Below are positions 1-7,942 of a stretch of 64,000 bases of DNA, piece after piece. A program made the position numbers and the translations under genes. Position 1 is the stretch's first letter. Every line of letters begins with the position of its first letter. Under the pieces are notes generated by a model. That model was not told the DNA's origin. It did not search any database and saw only the letters and a list, made by a program, of their open reading frames with translations. Source of the stretch: Streptomyces mirabilis (lineage in GTDB: Bacteria > Actinomycetota > Actinomycetes > Streptomycetales > Streptomycetaceae); NCBI RefSeq assembly GCF_018310535.1, contig NZ_CP074102.1, positions 5,952,001-6,016,000 of the forward strand. The letters run 5' to 3'.

Positions 1-2419
1 TCAGCGACTCCAGTTCCTCGCAGATGCCGAGTGAGTCCTCCACGACCACCTCGCGTACGTGGTCCAGGCCGCCCGGAATCCGCTCCAGCCAGGTCGACGT
101 GCGCTCCAGGCGGTCCGCGGTGCGGATGTAGAACATCAGGAACCGGTCGATCAGGCGGACGAGTTCGGCGTCCGAGAGGTCCTGCGCGAGCAGGTCCGCG
201 TGGCGCGGGGTGGCGCCGCCGTTGCCGCCGACGTACAGGTTCCAGCCGGCGGCTGTGGCGATGATGCCGAAGTCCTTGGACTGGGCCTCGGCGCACTCGC
301 GGGCGCATCCGGAGACCGCCGACTTGAGCTTGTGCGGGGAGCGCAGCCCCCGGTAGCGCAGCTCCAGGTCGATGGCCATGCGGACGGAGTCCTGGACGCC
401 GTAGCGGCACCAGGTCTGGCCGACGCAGGATTTGACCGTGCGCAGGGACTTTCCGTAGGCGTGGCCCGACTCGAAGCCCGCGTCCACCAGCCTTGCCCAG
501 ATGAGGGGGAGTTGCTCGACCCGCGCGCCGAACAGGTCGATGCGCTGGCCGCCCGTGATCTTCGTGTAGAGACCGAAGTCCCGGGCCACCTCGCCGATCA
601 CGATCAGCTTCTCCGGGGTGATCTCGCCGCCGGGGATGCGCGGCACGATCGAATACGAGCCGTTCTTCTGGAGGTTGGCGAGGAAATGGTCGTTGGTGTC
701 CTGGAGGGCCGCCTGCTCGCCGTCCAGGACATAGCCGCTGGCGCCGATGGTCGGGGCGAGGGAGGCGATGATCGAGGCGACGGCCGGCTTGCAGACCTCG
801 CAGCCCTCGCCGCCCCGGGCGCCCTCACGGCCGTAGCGGTCCAGCAGGACCTGGAAGGAGGGGATGCGCAGCGCGAGGGCGATCTCGTACAGCTCCTCGC
901 GGGTCTGGGAGAAGCAGCCGCACAGTCCGTGGTCGACCTCGACGCCGCTCGCCTCCAGCTCCTCGTTGACGAGCTGGCCGAGGACCTTGACGCAACTCCC
1001 GCAGCCCGTACCAGCCTTGGTGCACTTCTTGACCTCGGGCACGGTGGTGCAGGAGTGCTCGGTGACCGCGCCGCGGACCGTGCCCTTGGTGACGTTGTGG
1101 CAGGAGCAGATGACCGCGGAGTCGGGGAGCGCGGAGGGGCCGAGCGCGACCGGGGCGCCCGCGCCCGCCGGGAGCACCAGTTGCTCGGGGGCGATCGGCG
1201 GCACGGAGCCGGTGAAGGCCCGCAGGGTGCCGTACGCCTCCGCGTCGCCGACGAGGATGCCGCCGAGCAGTTCGCCGTCACGGCCGATGACCAGCTTCTT
1301 GTACGTGCCCGAGCGCGAGTCGGAGTAGACGACGTCGAGGCAGTCGGAGGTGGCGCCGTGCGCGTCGCCGAAGGACGCGACGTCGACGCCGAGCAGCTTC
1401 AGCTTCGTGGAGAGGTCGGCGCCCGTGAAGCTGGCCTCGTCCGCGGCGATCGTCGCGGCGGCCGTCTCGGCCATCTCGTAGCCGGGCGCGACCAGGCCGT
1501 ACACCCGGCCGTCCGAGGCGAGGGCGCACTCGCCGATCGCGAACACGTGCGGGTCCGAGGTGCGGCACTGGTCGTCGACCGTGATGCCGCCACGCTCGCC
1601 GACCGTGAGCCCGGTGTCGCGGGCGAGCTGGTCGCGCGGGCGGACGCCGGCCGAGAACACCACGAGATCCGTGGGGAGTTCGGAGCCGTCGGAGAGCTTC
1701 ATCCCGGTCACGGCGCCGTCGTCGCCGGTGACGATCTCCTGGGTGCCCGTGCCCGTGTGCACGGTCAGGCCCATGTCCTGGATGGTGCGCAGGAGCGCCG
1801 CGCCGCCGCCCTCGTCGACCTGCACGGGCATCAGACGCGGCGCGAACTCCACGATGTGCGTGGTCAGTCCGAGCCCCTTCAGCGCGCCCGCGGCTTCGAG
1901 TCCGAGCAGGCCGCCGCCGACCACCGCACCGGTCGTCGCCCTCGCCTTCGCGTACTCCTCGATGGCGAGCAGGTCCTCGATGGTGCGGTACACGAAGCAG
2001 CCCCCGGCGTCCTTGCCGGGCACCGGCGGGACGAAGGGGTACGAGCCGGTGGCGAGGACCAGGGTGTCGTACGTGATGACCAGACCCGAGCGCGCCGTGA
2101 CCTGCCTGGCCTCCCGGTCGATCGTCTCCGCCGGGTCGCCGAGGTGCAGTTCGATGCCGTGCGCGGTGATGAACTCGGCGTCGGTGAGGGAGAGTTCCTC
2201 CGGAGTGCGGCCCGAGAAGTACGAGGTGAGCCGGACGCGGTCGTACGCCGGGCGCGGCTCCTCGCACAGCACGACCACACGGTGCGTGGCGGTCAGGCCG
2301 CGTTCGGCGAGCGCTTCGAGGAAGCGCTGGCCGACCATGCCATGGCCGACGAGCACGATGGTGTGCGCGCTGCCGTCGGTGGCGTTCGCCGCCGTCGTCA
2401 TCGTCGTGTCCGTGGACAT
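1..2419 (-). CDS. nirB: Nitrite reductase (NAD(P)H) large subunit, C-terminus cut by window edge
   Basis: Assimilatory siroheme nitrite reductase that reduces nitrite to ammonium with NAD(P)H in the cytoplasm. The start is the ATG at 2419, preceded by GGAGG with 7-nt spacing. 806 codons lie in the window and the frame is open at the left edge, so perhaps 40-60 residues are missing. Seen in order: an N-terminal FAD fold (VLVGHGMVGQRF), an NAD fold (AVVGGGLLGLEAAG, about residue 150), two BFD-type [2Fe-2S] segments (CSCHNVTKG near 438 with KKCTKAGTGCGSC; CGCFSQTR near 498 with GEGCEVC), then the siroheme/[4Fe-4S] cysteines (CVGQTWC near 663 and SGCAREC near 703). The small subunit nirD would lie beyond the left edge. 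A siroheme-pathway chelatase gene lies 13 kb to the right. Confidence 0.96.
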   Translation of the reverse strand, partial: MSTDTTMTTAANATDGSAHTIVLVGHGMVGQRFLEALAERGLTATHRVVVLCEEPRPAYDRVRLTSYFSGRTPEELSLTDAEFITAHGIELHLGDPAETIDREARQVTARSGLVITYDTLVLATGSYPFVPPVPGKDAGGCFVYRTIEDLLAIEEYAKARATTGAVVGGGLLGLEAAGALKGLGLTTHIVEFAPRLMPVQVDEGGGAALLRTIQDMGLTVHTGTGTQEIVTGDDGAVTGMKLSDGSELPTDLVVFSAGVRPRDQLARDTGLTVGERGGITVDDQCRTSDPHVFAIGECALASDGRVYGLVAPGYEMAETAAATIAADEASFTGADLSTKLKLLGVDVASFGDAHGATSDCLDVVYSDSRSGTYKKLVIGRDGELLGGILVGDAEAYGTLRAFTGSVPPIAPEQLVLPAGAGAPVALGPSALPDSAVICSCHNVTKGTVRGAVTEHSCTTVPEVKKCTKAGTGCGSCVKVLGQLVNEELEASGVEVDHGLCGCFSQTREELYEIALALRIPSFQVLLDRYGREGARGGEGCEVCKPAVASIIASLAPTIGASGYVLDGEQAALQDTNDHFLANLQKNGSYSIVPRIPGGEITPEKLIVIGEVARDFGLYTKITGGQRIDLFGARVEQLPLIWARLVDAGFESGHAYGKSLRTVKSCVGQTWCRYGVQDSVRMAIDLELRYRGLRSPHKLKSAVSGCARECAEAQSKDFGIIATAAGWNLYVGGNGGATPRHADLLAQDLSDAELVRLIDRFLMFYIRTADRLERTSTWLERIPGGLDHVREVVVEDSLGICEELESL

Positions 2420-2569
2420 TCAGGAGCCTCCGTCGTTGGTGAGCAGGTGGAGCAGCGGGGCGCTGTCCGCGGGGGAGCGGTGCGGTTCCCTCCCGGGCCG
2501 AGGGCGAGGGCCGGCCGGGTCAGGGAGCGGGCGCATTCGAGGTCATGCACCGCAGCCTGCGACGCCGGT

Positions 2570-2596
2570 GTTACCCGGTCGCATCACGGCTGTTTC
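2570..2596 (-). promoter_or_regulatory. Possible GlnR box upstream of nirB
   Basis: Read on the minus strand, this gives GAAAC, 6 nt, GATGC, 6 nt, GTAAC, lying about 150-177 bp upstream of the nirB start codon. The known GlnR consensus alternates gTnAc and GaAAc every 11 bp. Two of the three half-sites fit and the middle one is poor. GlnR is the known activator of nirB in Streptomyces. Assignment here is inference from spacing. The rest of the 364-bp gap between nirB and the divergent gene at 2784 shows nothing else I can name. Confidence 0.4.
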
Positions 2597-2783
2597 CCGG
2601 GAGGAACGCTGCCCTCAGCGGGAGCGGCACCCGGTTGTGAGGGTTTGGTGGGGTCAACCGAACCCCCGGTCCTCGTGCGGGCACGATCGATCGCGGCGCC
2701 CCGGCACGGAAGCCTTGAGGCATCGGGATCCACCCGCTGACGAACAGCGGGCTCCACGGGCTCACGAACAGGGGGACAGAAAC

Positions 2784-3395
2784 ATGGCCATCTCCGAGAA
2801 GCCCCGGCAGAAGCCGCAGCAGAAGCCCCGGCAGAAGCCGCAGCAGAAGCCCCGGCAGACGCCGCAGCAGAAGTCCCGGCAGACGCCGCAGAAGAAGCAG
2901 AAGTCGCAGCCTCCGCCGCCCCGTGACGACTCCGCCGTACGGGCCTGGCTGCTCGTCCGCGAAGCGTTCACCGCGGGCACCTGGCGCCGCGTCGCGTACG
3001 CGCTGCTGGCGTTCCCCGTGGGAGTGCTCTGCGTCCCGCTGGCGCTGCTGGGCGCTCCGACGGGGCGGTGGCAGCGGGGGCTCGTCCGCCGTTTCCTGGG
3101 CCGGGAGCTGTCCGGGTCCGCGCGGGGACTGGCTCACGCCACGGCCGCCGTACCCCTCAATCTCCTGGTGCTGGCCGTCACCGTCTACGGCTGGTCCCTG
3201 GTGCCGATGAACCTGGGCTGGCCGTTGCGCGCCGCAGGTTCCGACTACTCCGACGCGTGGGGAGGGCCGACCTTCGCGGGAGCCTGGACGTTCCACGCGA
3301 TCGTCGGGGGGTTCGGCTTCCTGCTGCTCATGCCATGGCTCGGCCGGGCCCTGGCTGCCGTCCAGCTCCGCCTCGCCGCGGCGCTCCTCTCCTAG
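2784..3395 (+). CDS. Membrane protein with Lys/Pro/Arg/Gln-repeat N-terminus
   Basis: 203 aa, function unknown. Residues 5-40 are a degenerate repeat of KPRQKPQQ, encoded by near-identical DNA copies at about 2799-2895, followed by a proline cluster. After that come hydrophobic segments at roughly residues 65-85, 112-130 and 165-185, so the basic tail is probably cytoplasmic. The start at 2784 has GGGGGA 7 nt upstream; a much longer open frame to the left is antisense to nirB and was rejected. The gene ends 9 bp before the histidine kinase. It shares the style of that kinase's membrane domain (repeated hydrophobic stretches containing FP and LxLLGAPTG), so it probably belongs to the same signalling operon. 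Confidence 0.7.
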   Translation: MAISEKPRQKPQQKPRQKPQQKPRQTPQQKSRQTPQKKQKSQPPPPRDDSAVRAWLLVREAFTAGTWRRVAYALLAFPVGVLCVPLALLGAPTGRWQRGLVRRFLGRELSGSARGLAHATAAVPLNLLVLAVTVYGWSLVPMNLGWPLRAAGSDYSDAWGGPTFAGAWTFHAIVGGFGFLLLMPWLGRALAAVQLRLAAALLS

Positions 3396-3404
3396 GTTGA
3401 CGCC

Positions 3405-4706
3405 ATGCACCGCCTCCGCAACGGCCTTCGCAACCGCCTCCGCGCACTCGCGGCCTTCCCCTTCGGGCGGAAGGCCCTCGCGACGTTCCTCTACGGGCTG
3501 ATCGCCTTCCCCCTCGCCCTGGTCGGGTTCGTCCTCACCTTCGTGGGGCTGTTGGTCGGTGGCGTGCTGTCCGTGACCACGCTGGGACTGTGGCTGATCG
3601 CCGTCACCGTACGCGGCGCGCTGGCGCTCGGCAGGCTCCAACGCGCCCTCGCCCGGGGCCTGTTGGGGATGGAGATCGAGGAGCCGGAGCGCCGCGAGGG
3701 TGCCGGGATCCTGGGCTGGCGGCGGGCGCTGCTCGGTGACCGGAACGGGTGGCGCGCCGTCGCCTGCGCGCTGACCACCCCGTTCACCGCCGTCTTCGGG
3801 TACGCCGCCGTCGTCATCGGCTACGTCTACGGCGTCCTGCTCACCCTCCACCCCCTCCTCAAGCGGTGGAACTACGACACCCGGCGGGCGAGCGACGGCA
3901 CGACGCACCGGGTGTCGCTGGAGTTCTTCGGATTCCAGGTCGACTCCTGGCCGCGTTGGCTGATCCCGCTGGCCCTCGGGCTGCTGCTCCTCACCACCGC
4001 GTCCTGGCTGCTGCGCCAGGCCCTCGCCCCGCACCGGGCGCTGCTCACCGCGCTGCTCGGCCCCGACCCCGCCGACCGCCGCATCCGCACCCTGGAGGAG
4101 ACCCGCGCCCAGGCCGTGGACGACGCCGCGGCGACCCTGCGCCGGATCGAACGCGACCTGCACGACGGGACGCAGGCCCGGCTCGTCGGCCTCGCGATGC
4201 ACCTCACGATGATCAGGGAGCTGATCGGCGCGGGGGCCTCCCCGGAGCGGCTCCTCGCCGTCGTCGACACCGCACGGGGCAACGCGACCCAGGCCATCGC
4301 CGACCTGCGCCATCTGGTGAAGGGCATCCACCCTCCCGTACTGGACCAGGGCCTGGACACCGCCCTGGCCACCCTCGCCGCCGACAGCGCACTGCCCGTC
4401 GAGGTCGCTGCCGACATCACGGACCGCCCGAGCCCGGCCGTCGAGTCGATCGCGTACTTCTGCGCTGCCGAACTCCTCGCCAACGCCACCAAACACAGCG
4501 GGGCGAGCGGCGCCGCGGTGACCGTGAGCGCCCGGGGCGGACTGCTGCGGCTGAGCGTGCGCGACGACGGACGCGGGGGAGCGGTGATCGGCGCGGGCTC
4601 GGGCCTGACCGGGCTGCTGGCCCGCGCCCGGACCGTCGACGGCACACTCACCTGCGACAGCCCGCCGGGAGGCCCTACGGTGGTCACGGTCGAACTTCCC
4701 TGCTGA
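3405..4706 (+). CDS. Two-component sensor histidine kinase, NarL/DesK-like class
   Basis: 433 aa membrane kinase. Residues 1-220 form a sensor domain with four to five hydrophobic segments, including the putative pore-like stretch FPLALVGFVLTFVGLLVGG. A HisKA_3 dimerisation/phosphoacceptor helix follows (IERDLHDGTQARLVGLAMHL, His near 253), then an HATPase_c domain with N-box AELLANATKHSG (about 355), DDGRGG, and a GLTGLLARA lid. All catalytic boxes look intact. The partner response regulator starts 84 bp downstream. The signal is unknown; the sensor domain resembles the general Streptomyces 'sensor domain-containing' kinases. Confidence 0.9.
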   Translation: MHRLRNGLRNRLRALAAFPFGRKALATFLYGLIAFPLALVGFVLTFVGLLVGGVLSVTTLGLWLIAVTVRGALALGRLQRALARGLLGMEIEEPERREGAGILGWRRALLGDRNGWRAVACALTTPFTAVFGYAAVVIGYVYGVLLTLHPLLKRWNYDTRRASDGTTHRVSLEFFGFQVDSWPRWLIPLALGLLLLTTASWLLRQALAPHRALLTALLGPDPADRRIRTLEETRAQAVDDAAATLRRIERDLHDGTQARLVGLAMHLTMIRELIGAGASPERLLAVVDTARGNATQAIADLRHLVKGIHPPVLDQGLDTALATLAADSALPVEVAADITDRPSPAVESIAYFCAAELLANATKHSGASGAAVTVSARGGLLRLSVRDDGRGGAVIGAGSGLTGLLARARTVDGTLTCDSPPGGPTVVTVELPC

Positions 4707-4774
4707 CCGAGCTTTCCGCCTGGCCGAACTTCCCGGCCGGCCGAGCCTTCCTCTTGACCGAACTTCCCTACTGA
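4690..4774. repeat. Five tandem 17-bp degenerate repeats between kinase and regulator
   Basis: Five contiguous 17-nt units with consensus CCGAACTTCCCTNCTGA: 4690-4706, 4707-4723, 4724-4740, 4741-4757 and 4758-4774. The first unit overlaps the last codons and TGA stop of the kinase, and the array ends 16 nt before the regulator ATG. Units 1 and 5 are nearly identical and the middle three have diverged. Because 17 is not a multiple of three, it does not extend the reading frame. Confidence 0.85.
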
Positions 4775-4790
4775 CGATCACGGGGATCAC

Positions 4791-5444
4791 ATGCGCGTCG
4801 TCATCGCCGAGGACTCCGCCCTCCTGCGTGACGGGCTGGTCCAACTGCTGCGGCTGCGGGACGTGGAGGTCGCGGCGGCCGTCGGGGACGCCGAGACGCT
4901 GCTCGCCGCCGTGGCCGAGCACCGTCCGGACGTCGCCGTCGTCGACATCAGGCTGCCGCCCACGCAGACCGACGAGGGCGTACGGGCGGCCGTACGGCTG
5001 CGCAAGGAACACCCAGGCACCGGGGTGCTGATCCTCTCGCAGTACGTGGAGACGACGTACGCCCGGCAACTGCTCGCCGACCCGGCCGGGATCGGCTATC
5101 TGTTGAAGGAACGGGTCGTCGACATCGGCGAGTTCGTGGACGCCATGGAACGGGTCGCCGGGGGCGGCACCGCCCTCGACCCCGAGGTCGTCGCGCAGCT
5201 CTTCGGCGCGAGCCGGCGCGCCACCGCCCTCGACAGGCTCACACCGCGCGAGCGCGAGGTGCTCGCCCTGATGGCCGAGGGCCGGACCAACCAGTCGATC
5301 GCCGGCGCCTTCACCGTCTCGGAACGCGCGGTGGAGAAGCACATCGCCAACATCTTCACGAAGCTCGACCTGCCGCCGTCGGGCACCGGGCACCGAAGGG
5401 TGCTGGCGGTCCTGCGCTACCTGGACTCGGTGACCGTCACATAG
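4791..5444 (+). CDS. LuxR/NarL-family response regulator
   Basis: 217 aa cytoplasmic DNA-binding regulator. The receiver domain (1-120) has acidic pocket E7/D8 and phosphoacceptor D52 in AVVDIRLPP, with the switch Lys in LLKERV (about 107). The C-terminal LuxR helix-turn-helix (about 145-210) carries LTPREREVLALMAEG and SERAVEKHIANIFTKL. It is the cognate partner of the kinase immediately upstream. The target is not evident; autoregulation or control of the upstream membrane gene is plausible. Confidence 0.94.
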   Translation: MRVVIAEDSALLRDGLVQLLRLRDVEVAAAVGDAETLLAAVAEHRPDVAVVDIRLPPTQTDEGVRAAVRLRKEHPGTGVLILSQYVETTYARQLLADPAGIGYLLKERVVDIGEFVDAMERVAGGGTALDPEVVAQLFGASRRATALDRLTPREREVLALMAEGRTNQSIAGAFTVSERAVEKHIANIFTKLDLPPSGTGHRRVLAVLRYLDSVTVT

Positions 5445-5454
5445 GGTCGCGATC

Positions 5455-6237
5455 ATGCCCGACATATCGCTGACCGTCGTCGTTGTGCTCTGCCTCGCCT
5501 CCCTCGCGGCGGGCTGGATCGACGCCGTGGTGGGCGGTGGCGGGCTGCTTCTGCTCCCCGCGATGCTGCTCGGACTGCCGGCCGGCACACCGGCGGCGTA
5601 CGCGCTCGGGACGAACAAGGCGGTCGCGATCGTCGGGACGACCGGCGCGGCGGTGACGTACGCGCGCAAGGCGCCGGTGGATGTGCGGCTGGCCGTGCGG
5701 ATCGGGCTCGCGGCGCTGGCCGGCTCCACGGCCGGTGCCTTCGTGGCCGCCGGGATGAGTACGGACGTGCTGAAGCCGGTGGTCATGGTGGTGCTGCTCG
5801 GCGTCGGGACCTTCGTGATGCTGCGGCCCGCCTTCGGTACGGCGCCCTCGACCGAGCCCGTCTCCGCGCGGCGCGTGCTGGCCGCGATCGGGCTCGCGGG
5901 CCTCGGGATCGGCTTCTACGACGGGCTCATCGGCCCCGGCACGGGTACGTTCCTCGTCCTGGCGCTGACCGCGCTGCTCCACTTCGACCTGGTGACCGCC
6001 TCCGCCACCGCGAAGATCGTCAACTGCTGCACCAACGCGGGCGCCCTCGCGACCTTCGCCTGGAAGGGCACCGTGTACTGGCAACTGGCCGCGCTGATGG
6101 CCGTGTTCAACCTGGTGGGCGGCACGGTGGGGGCGCACACCGCGCTCAAGAGGGGCAGCGGGTTCGTCCGGGTGGTGCTGCTGACGGTGGTGTTCGCGCT
6201 GGTGGCGAATCTGGCGTACCAGCAGTGGATCGCGTAG
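5455..6237 (+). CDS. TauE/SafE-family membrane permease
   Basis: 260 aa integral membrane protein with about eight hydrophobic helices and the paired family motifs: GWIDAVVGGGG near the N-terminus and its repeat FYDGLIGPGTG in the second half, plus ALGTNKAVAI. The family exports sulfite, sulfoacetate or other organosulfur anions; the substrate here is unknown. It starts 10 bp after the response regulator stop, so it could be co-transcribed with it. It is convergent with the sortase gene, with only 16 bp between their ends. Confidence 0.88.
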   Translation: MPDISLTVVVVLCLASLAAGWIDAVVGGGGLLLLPAMLLGLPAGTPAAYALGTNKAVAIVGTTGAAVTYARKAPVDVRLAVRIGLAALAGSTAGAFVAAGMSTDVLKPVVMVVLLGVGTFVMLRPAFGTAPSTEPVSARRVLAAIGLAGLGIGFYDGLIGPGTGTFLVLALTALLHFDLVTASATAKIVNCCTNAGALATFAWKGTVYWQLAALMAVFNLVGGTVGAHTALKRGSGFVRVVLLTVVFALVANLAYQQWIA

Positions 6238-6253
6238 GCGCCGCGGATGCCGG

Positions 6254-6871
6254 TCAGCGGCTGCCGGTGAGGTGGGCGAAGACGACCACGTTCCCCTGGT
6301 ACCCGGTGGCCTTCGAGTAGTCGCCGCCGCAGGTGATGACACGCAGTTCGGGGCGGGACGCGGCGCCGTACACCTTCTCGTCCGGGAAGTCGCGGGCGGC
6401 GTACACCTCGACGGCGTCGACGGCGAAGAGCGCGGTGCCGCCGTCGCGGCGTGCCACCTCGATGGCGCTGCCCTTCTTGAGGGCGCCGAGGTTGTAGAAG
6501 ACGGCGGGGCCGTTGGCGTTGTCGACGTGGCCCGCGACGATGGCGGTGCCCCGCTCGCCGGGGGTGGTGCCGGCCTGGTACCAGCCCGCGAGGTTCTTCT
6601 GCCCGGCGGGCGGGACGTCCAGGCTGCCCTGCGGGGTGAGGCCGAGGCCCATCAGCGGGGCGTTCACGCCGATGGAGGGGATGCGGATGCGCTCGGGCGG
6701 GGAGTGGCGGAGCGCGGGGGCACCCTGCGGGAGGGCGTCGCCGGTGCCGGCCTGGGCGGCGGAGGGCTGGGGCGGTGGGTGGACCTGCGTGCCGTTGTAC
6801 AGCAGCCAGGTCCCTGAGCAGAGGGCGACCACGGTGACGGAAGCTATGACGGTGTTGCTGACCCGGCGCAT
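6254..6871 (-). CDS. Class F sortase
   Basis: 205 aa. A single N-terminal membrane anchor (residues about 8-26) precedes a Pro-rich linker and the sortase barrel. Catalytic residues visible are His115 (AIVAGHVDN) and Cys181 (VITCGGDY). The catalytic Arg normally found in the last strand (often an AR motif) is not obvious: the equivalent stretch reads VVFAHLTGSR, leaving only the terminal Arg205. The next gene upstream on the same strand encodes a small exported protein with a C-terminal membrane anchor, a typical class F partner, although no clear LPxTG is seen in it. Probable role: surface-protein processing at the outer face of the membrane. Confidence 0.88.
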   Translation of the reverse strand: MRRVSNTVIASVTVVALCSGTWLLYNGTQVHPPPQPSAAQAGTGDALPQGAPALRHSPPERIRIPSIGVNAPLMGLGLTPQGSLDVPPAGQKNLAGWYQAGTTPGERGTAIVAGHVDNANGPAVFYNLGALKKGSAIEVARRDGGTALFAVDAVEVYAARDFPDEKVYGAASRPELRVITCGGDYSKATGYQGNVVVFAHLTGSR

Positions 6872-7033
6872 GTGAGCCTCCTCTCGGGGTCAGGGGTTGT
6901 GCGGTTGTGGCCGTGACGGTGGTTGTGGTCGTGGTCGGGGTGGGTCCCCTTCCCCCTCCGGGCCGCGAGGGGCGTCGGGCCACGGAGGGGGAGGGGACGG
7001 CGGTACCGGCGGACGGACAGCGGAGGGTGTCCG

Positions 7034-7555
7034 TCAGATCCCGTCGCCTCTCGCCCGGCGATGCAGGAGCCAGGTACCGCCCGCGGCGGCGACGGCCAGG
7101 GCCGCCACTCCCGCCGCGGTCTGCACGGGGTCGGTGCCGAGTGCGCCGCCGACCCCCGTGTTCACATGCCCACGCGGCAGATGGATCTGTTCGCGTGTGG
7201 CGGTCAGGTTCACGATCAGGTCGCCGGTGACCTGTCGGCCGTGGGAGCACTTCGCGACGATCTCGTACGTCCCCGGCTGGGCGCTCGGCGGCACCTTGAA
7301 CTGGCCGATCGCGTCCTGTTCGTGGGCGCTGGGGGCGAGCATGAAGATGCCCGCGCCGACCGCGCTGGCGTCACCCGTTGCGGTGCCGTCCGCGCCGCAC
7401 GCCGCCGTGTTGACGGTGACGTCGGTACCCGGGATGACGGTGGAGGGAAACACCTCCAGGCTCTCCGTGGACCCGCCGTACGCGGGCGCGGTGGCGAGGC
7501 CCACCGCGGCGACGGCGAGCGCGGTACCGGTCAGCAGACGGGCTGTGCGTCGCAT
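7034..7555 (-). CDS. Exported membrane-anchored surface protein, sortase-associated
   Basis: 173 aa, function unknown. The start at 7555 is chosen because GGAGGA lies 8 nt upstream; an in-frame codon 42 nt earlier lacks this. Residues 1-28 are a signal peptide (MRRTARLLTG... to AYGG). The mature part has two cysteines spaced like a disulfide (TAACGADG and AKCSHG) in an Ig-like beta-rich stretch. The end is one hydrophobic helix (about 145-165) followed by HRRARGDGI. There is no convincing LPxTG; the closest is LPRGHVNTG about 10 residues before the helix. It sits 160 bp upstream of the sortase on the same strand, and that gap is G/T-rich with no recognisable signal. Confidence 0.75.
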   Translation of the reverse strand: MRRTARLLTGTALAVAAVGLATAPAYGGSTESLEVFPSTVIPGTDVTVNTAACGADGTATGDASAVGAGIFMLAPSAHEQDAIGQFKVPPSAQPGTYEIVAKCSHGRQVTGDLIVNLTATREQIHLPRGHVNTGVGGALGTDPVQTAAGVAALAVAAAGGTWLLHRRARGDGI

Positions 7556-7875
7556 GGCTGTGCTCCTCCGAGGGGGCGCGGCCGGCGGCACCCCCAAGTG
7601 CCGCTGTGTCGGTCGTGCCCCTGCCCTTCCGAGGTAAGTGGCAGTCGGCTCGGTCCGCTTCCTGACGGAGCATCACAAATACCGGAAAAGGGCGCGGGGC
7701 GGGAGTGTCCGAGGGTCCGGATCGATGGCGTTCCCGCAGGTCACCGGCGTACGACTGGTGTGTCGCGGCAAAGAACCCGAAGAGCGCAGGGCGGGGGTGC
7801 GAACGGGTGACGGGGGGCGGGTGGGAGATACCTTGACCTCAAGGATGGTTGAGCCTGTCCCCGACCGCTCCCGCT
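7556..7875. other. Intergenic region without a recognisable gene
   Basis: Region between the surface-protein start (7555) and the protease terminator. Short open frames on either strand lack ribosome sites and codon bias. It should hold the promoter of the minus-strand surface-protein gene, but no clear -35/-10 pair was identified. Confidence 0.5.
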
Positions 7876-7910
7876 GCCCCGGCGCGAGCGTGTGCCGCAC
7901 GCGCCGGGGC
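7876..7910 (-). terminator. Hairpin terminator downstream of M4 protease
   Basis: Perfect 11-bp inverted repeat GCCCCGGCGCG (7876-7886) / CGCGCCGGGGC (7900-7910) with a 13-nt loop, 32 bp past the protease stop codon. There is no T-tract, which is usual for Streptomyces terminators. Confidence 0.7.
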
Positions 7911-7942
7911 TGCCGGTCGAGGCCCTTCCGGGCGCCCGACGT

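Noticed and set aside
59..2740. 893-aa open frame on the plus strand opposite nirB
   Set aside because: Its translation is low-complexity Arg/Ala/Asp/Glu/Val-type sequence, the usual antisense shadow of a high-GC gene; nirB on the minus strand has clear catalytic motifs.
2784..3395. Histone H1-like or nucleoid protein, from the Lys/Pro repeats
   Set aside because: The repeat is only about 35 residues and is followed by several membrane segments; histone-like proteins are soluble.
4690..4774. CRISPR array
   Set aside because: The 17-bp units are directly adjacent with no spacers and are degenerate; no cas genes are present anywhere in the window.
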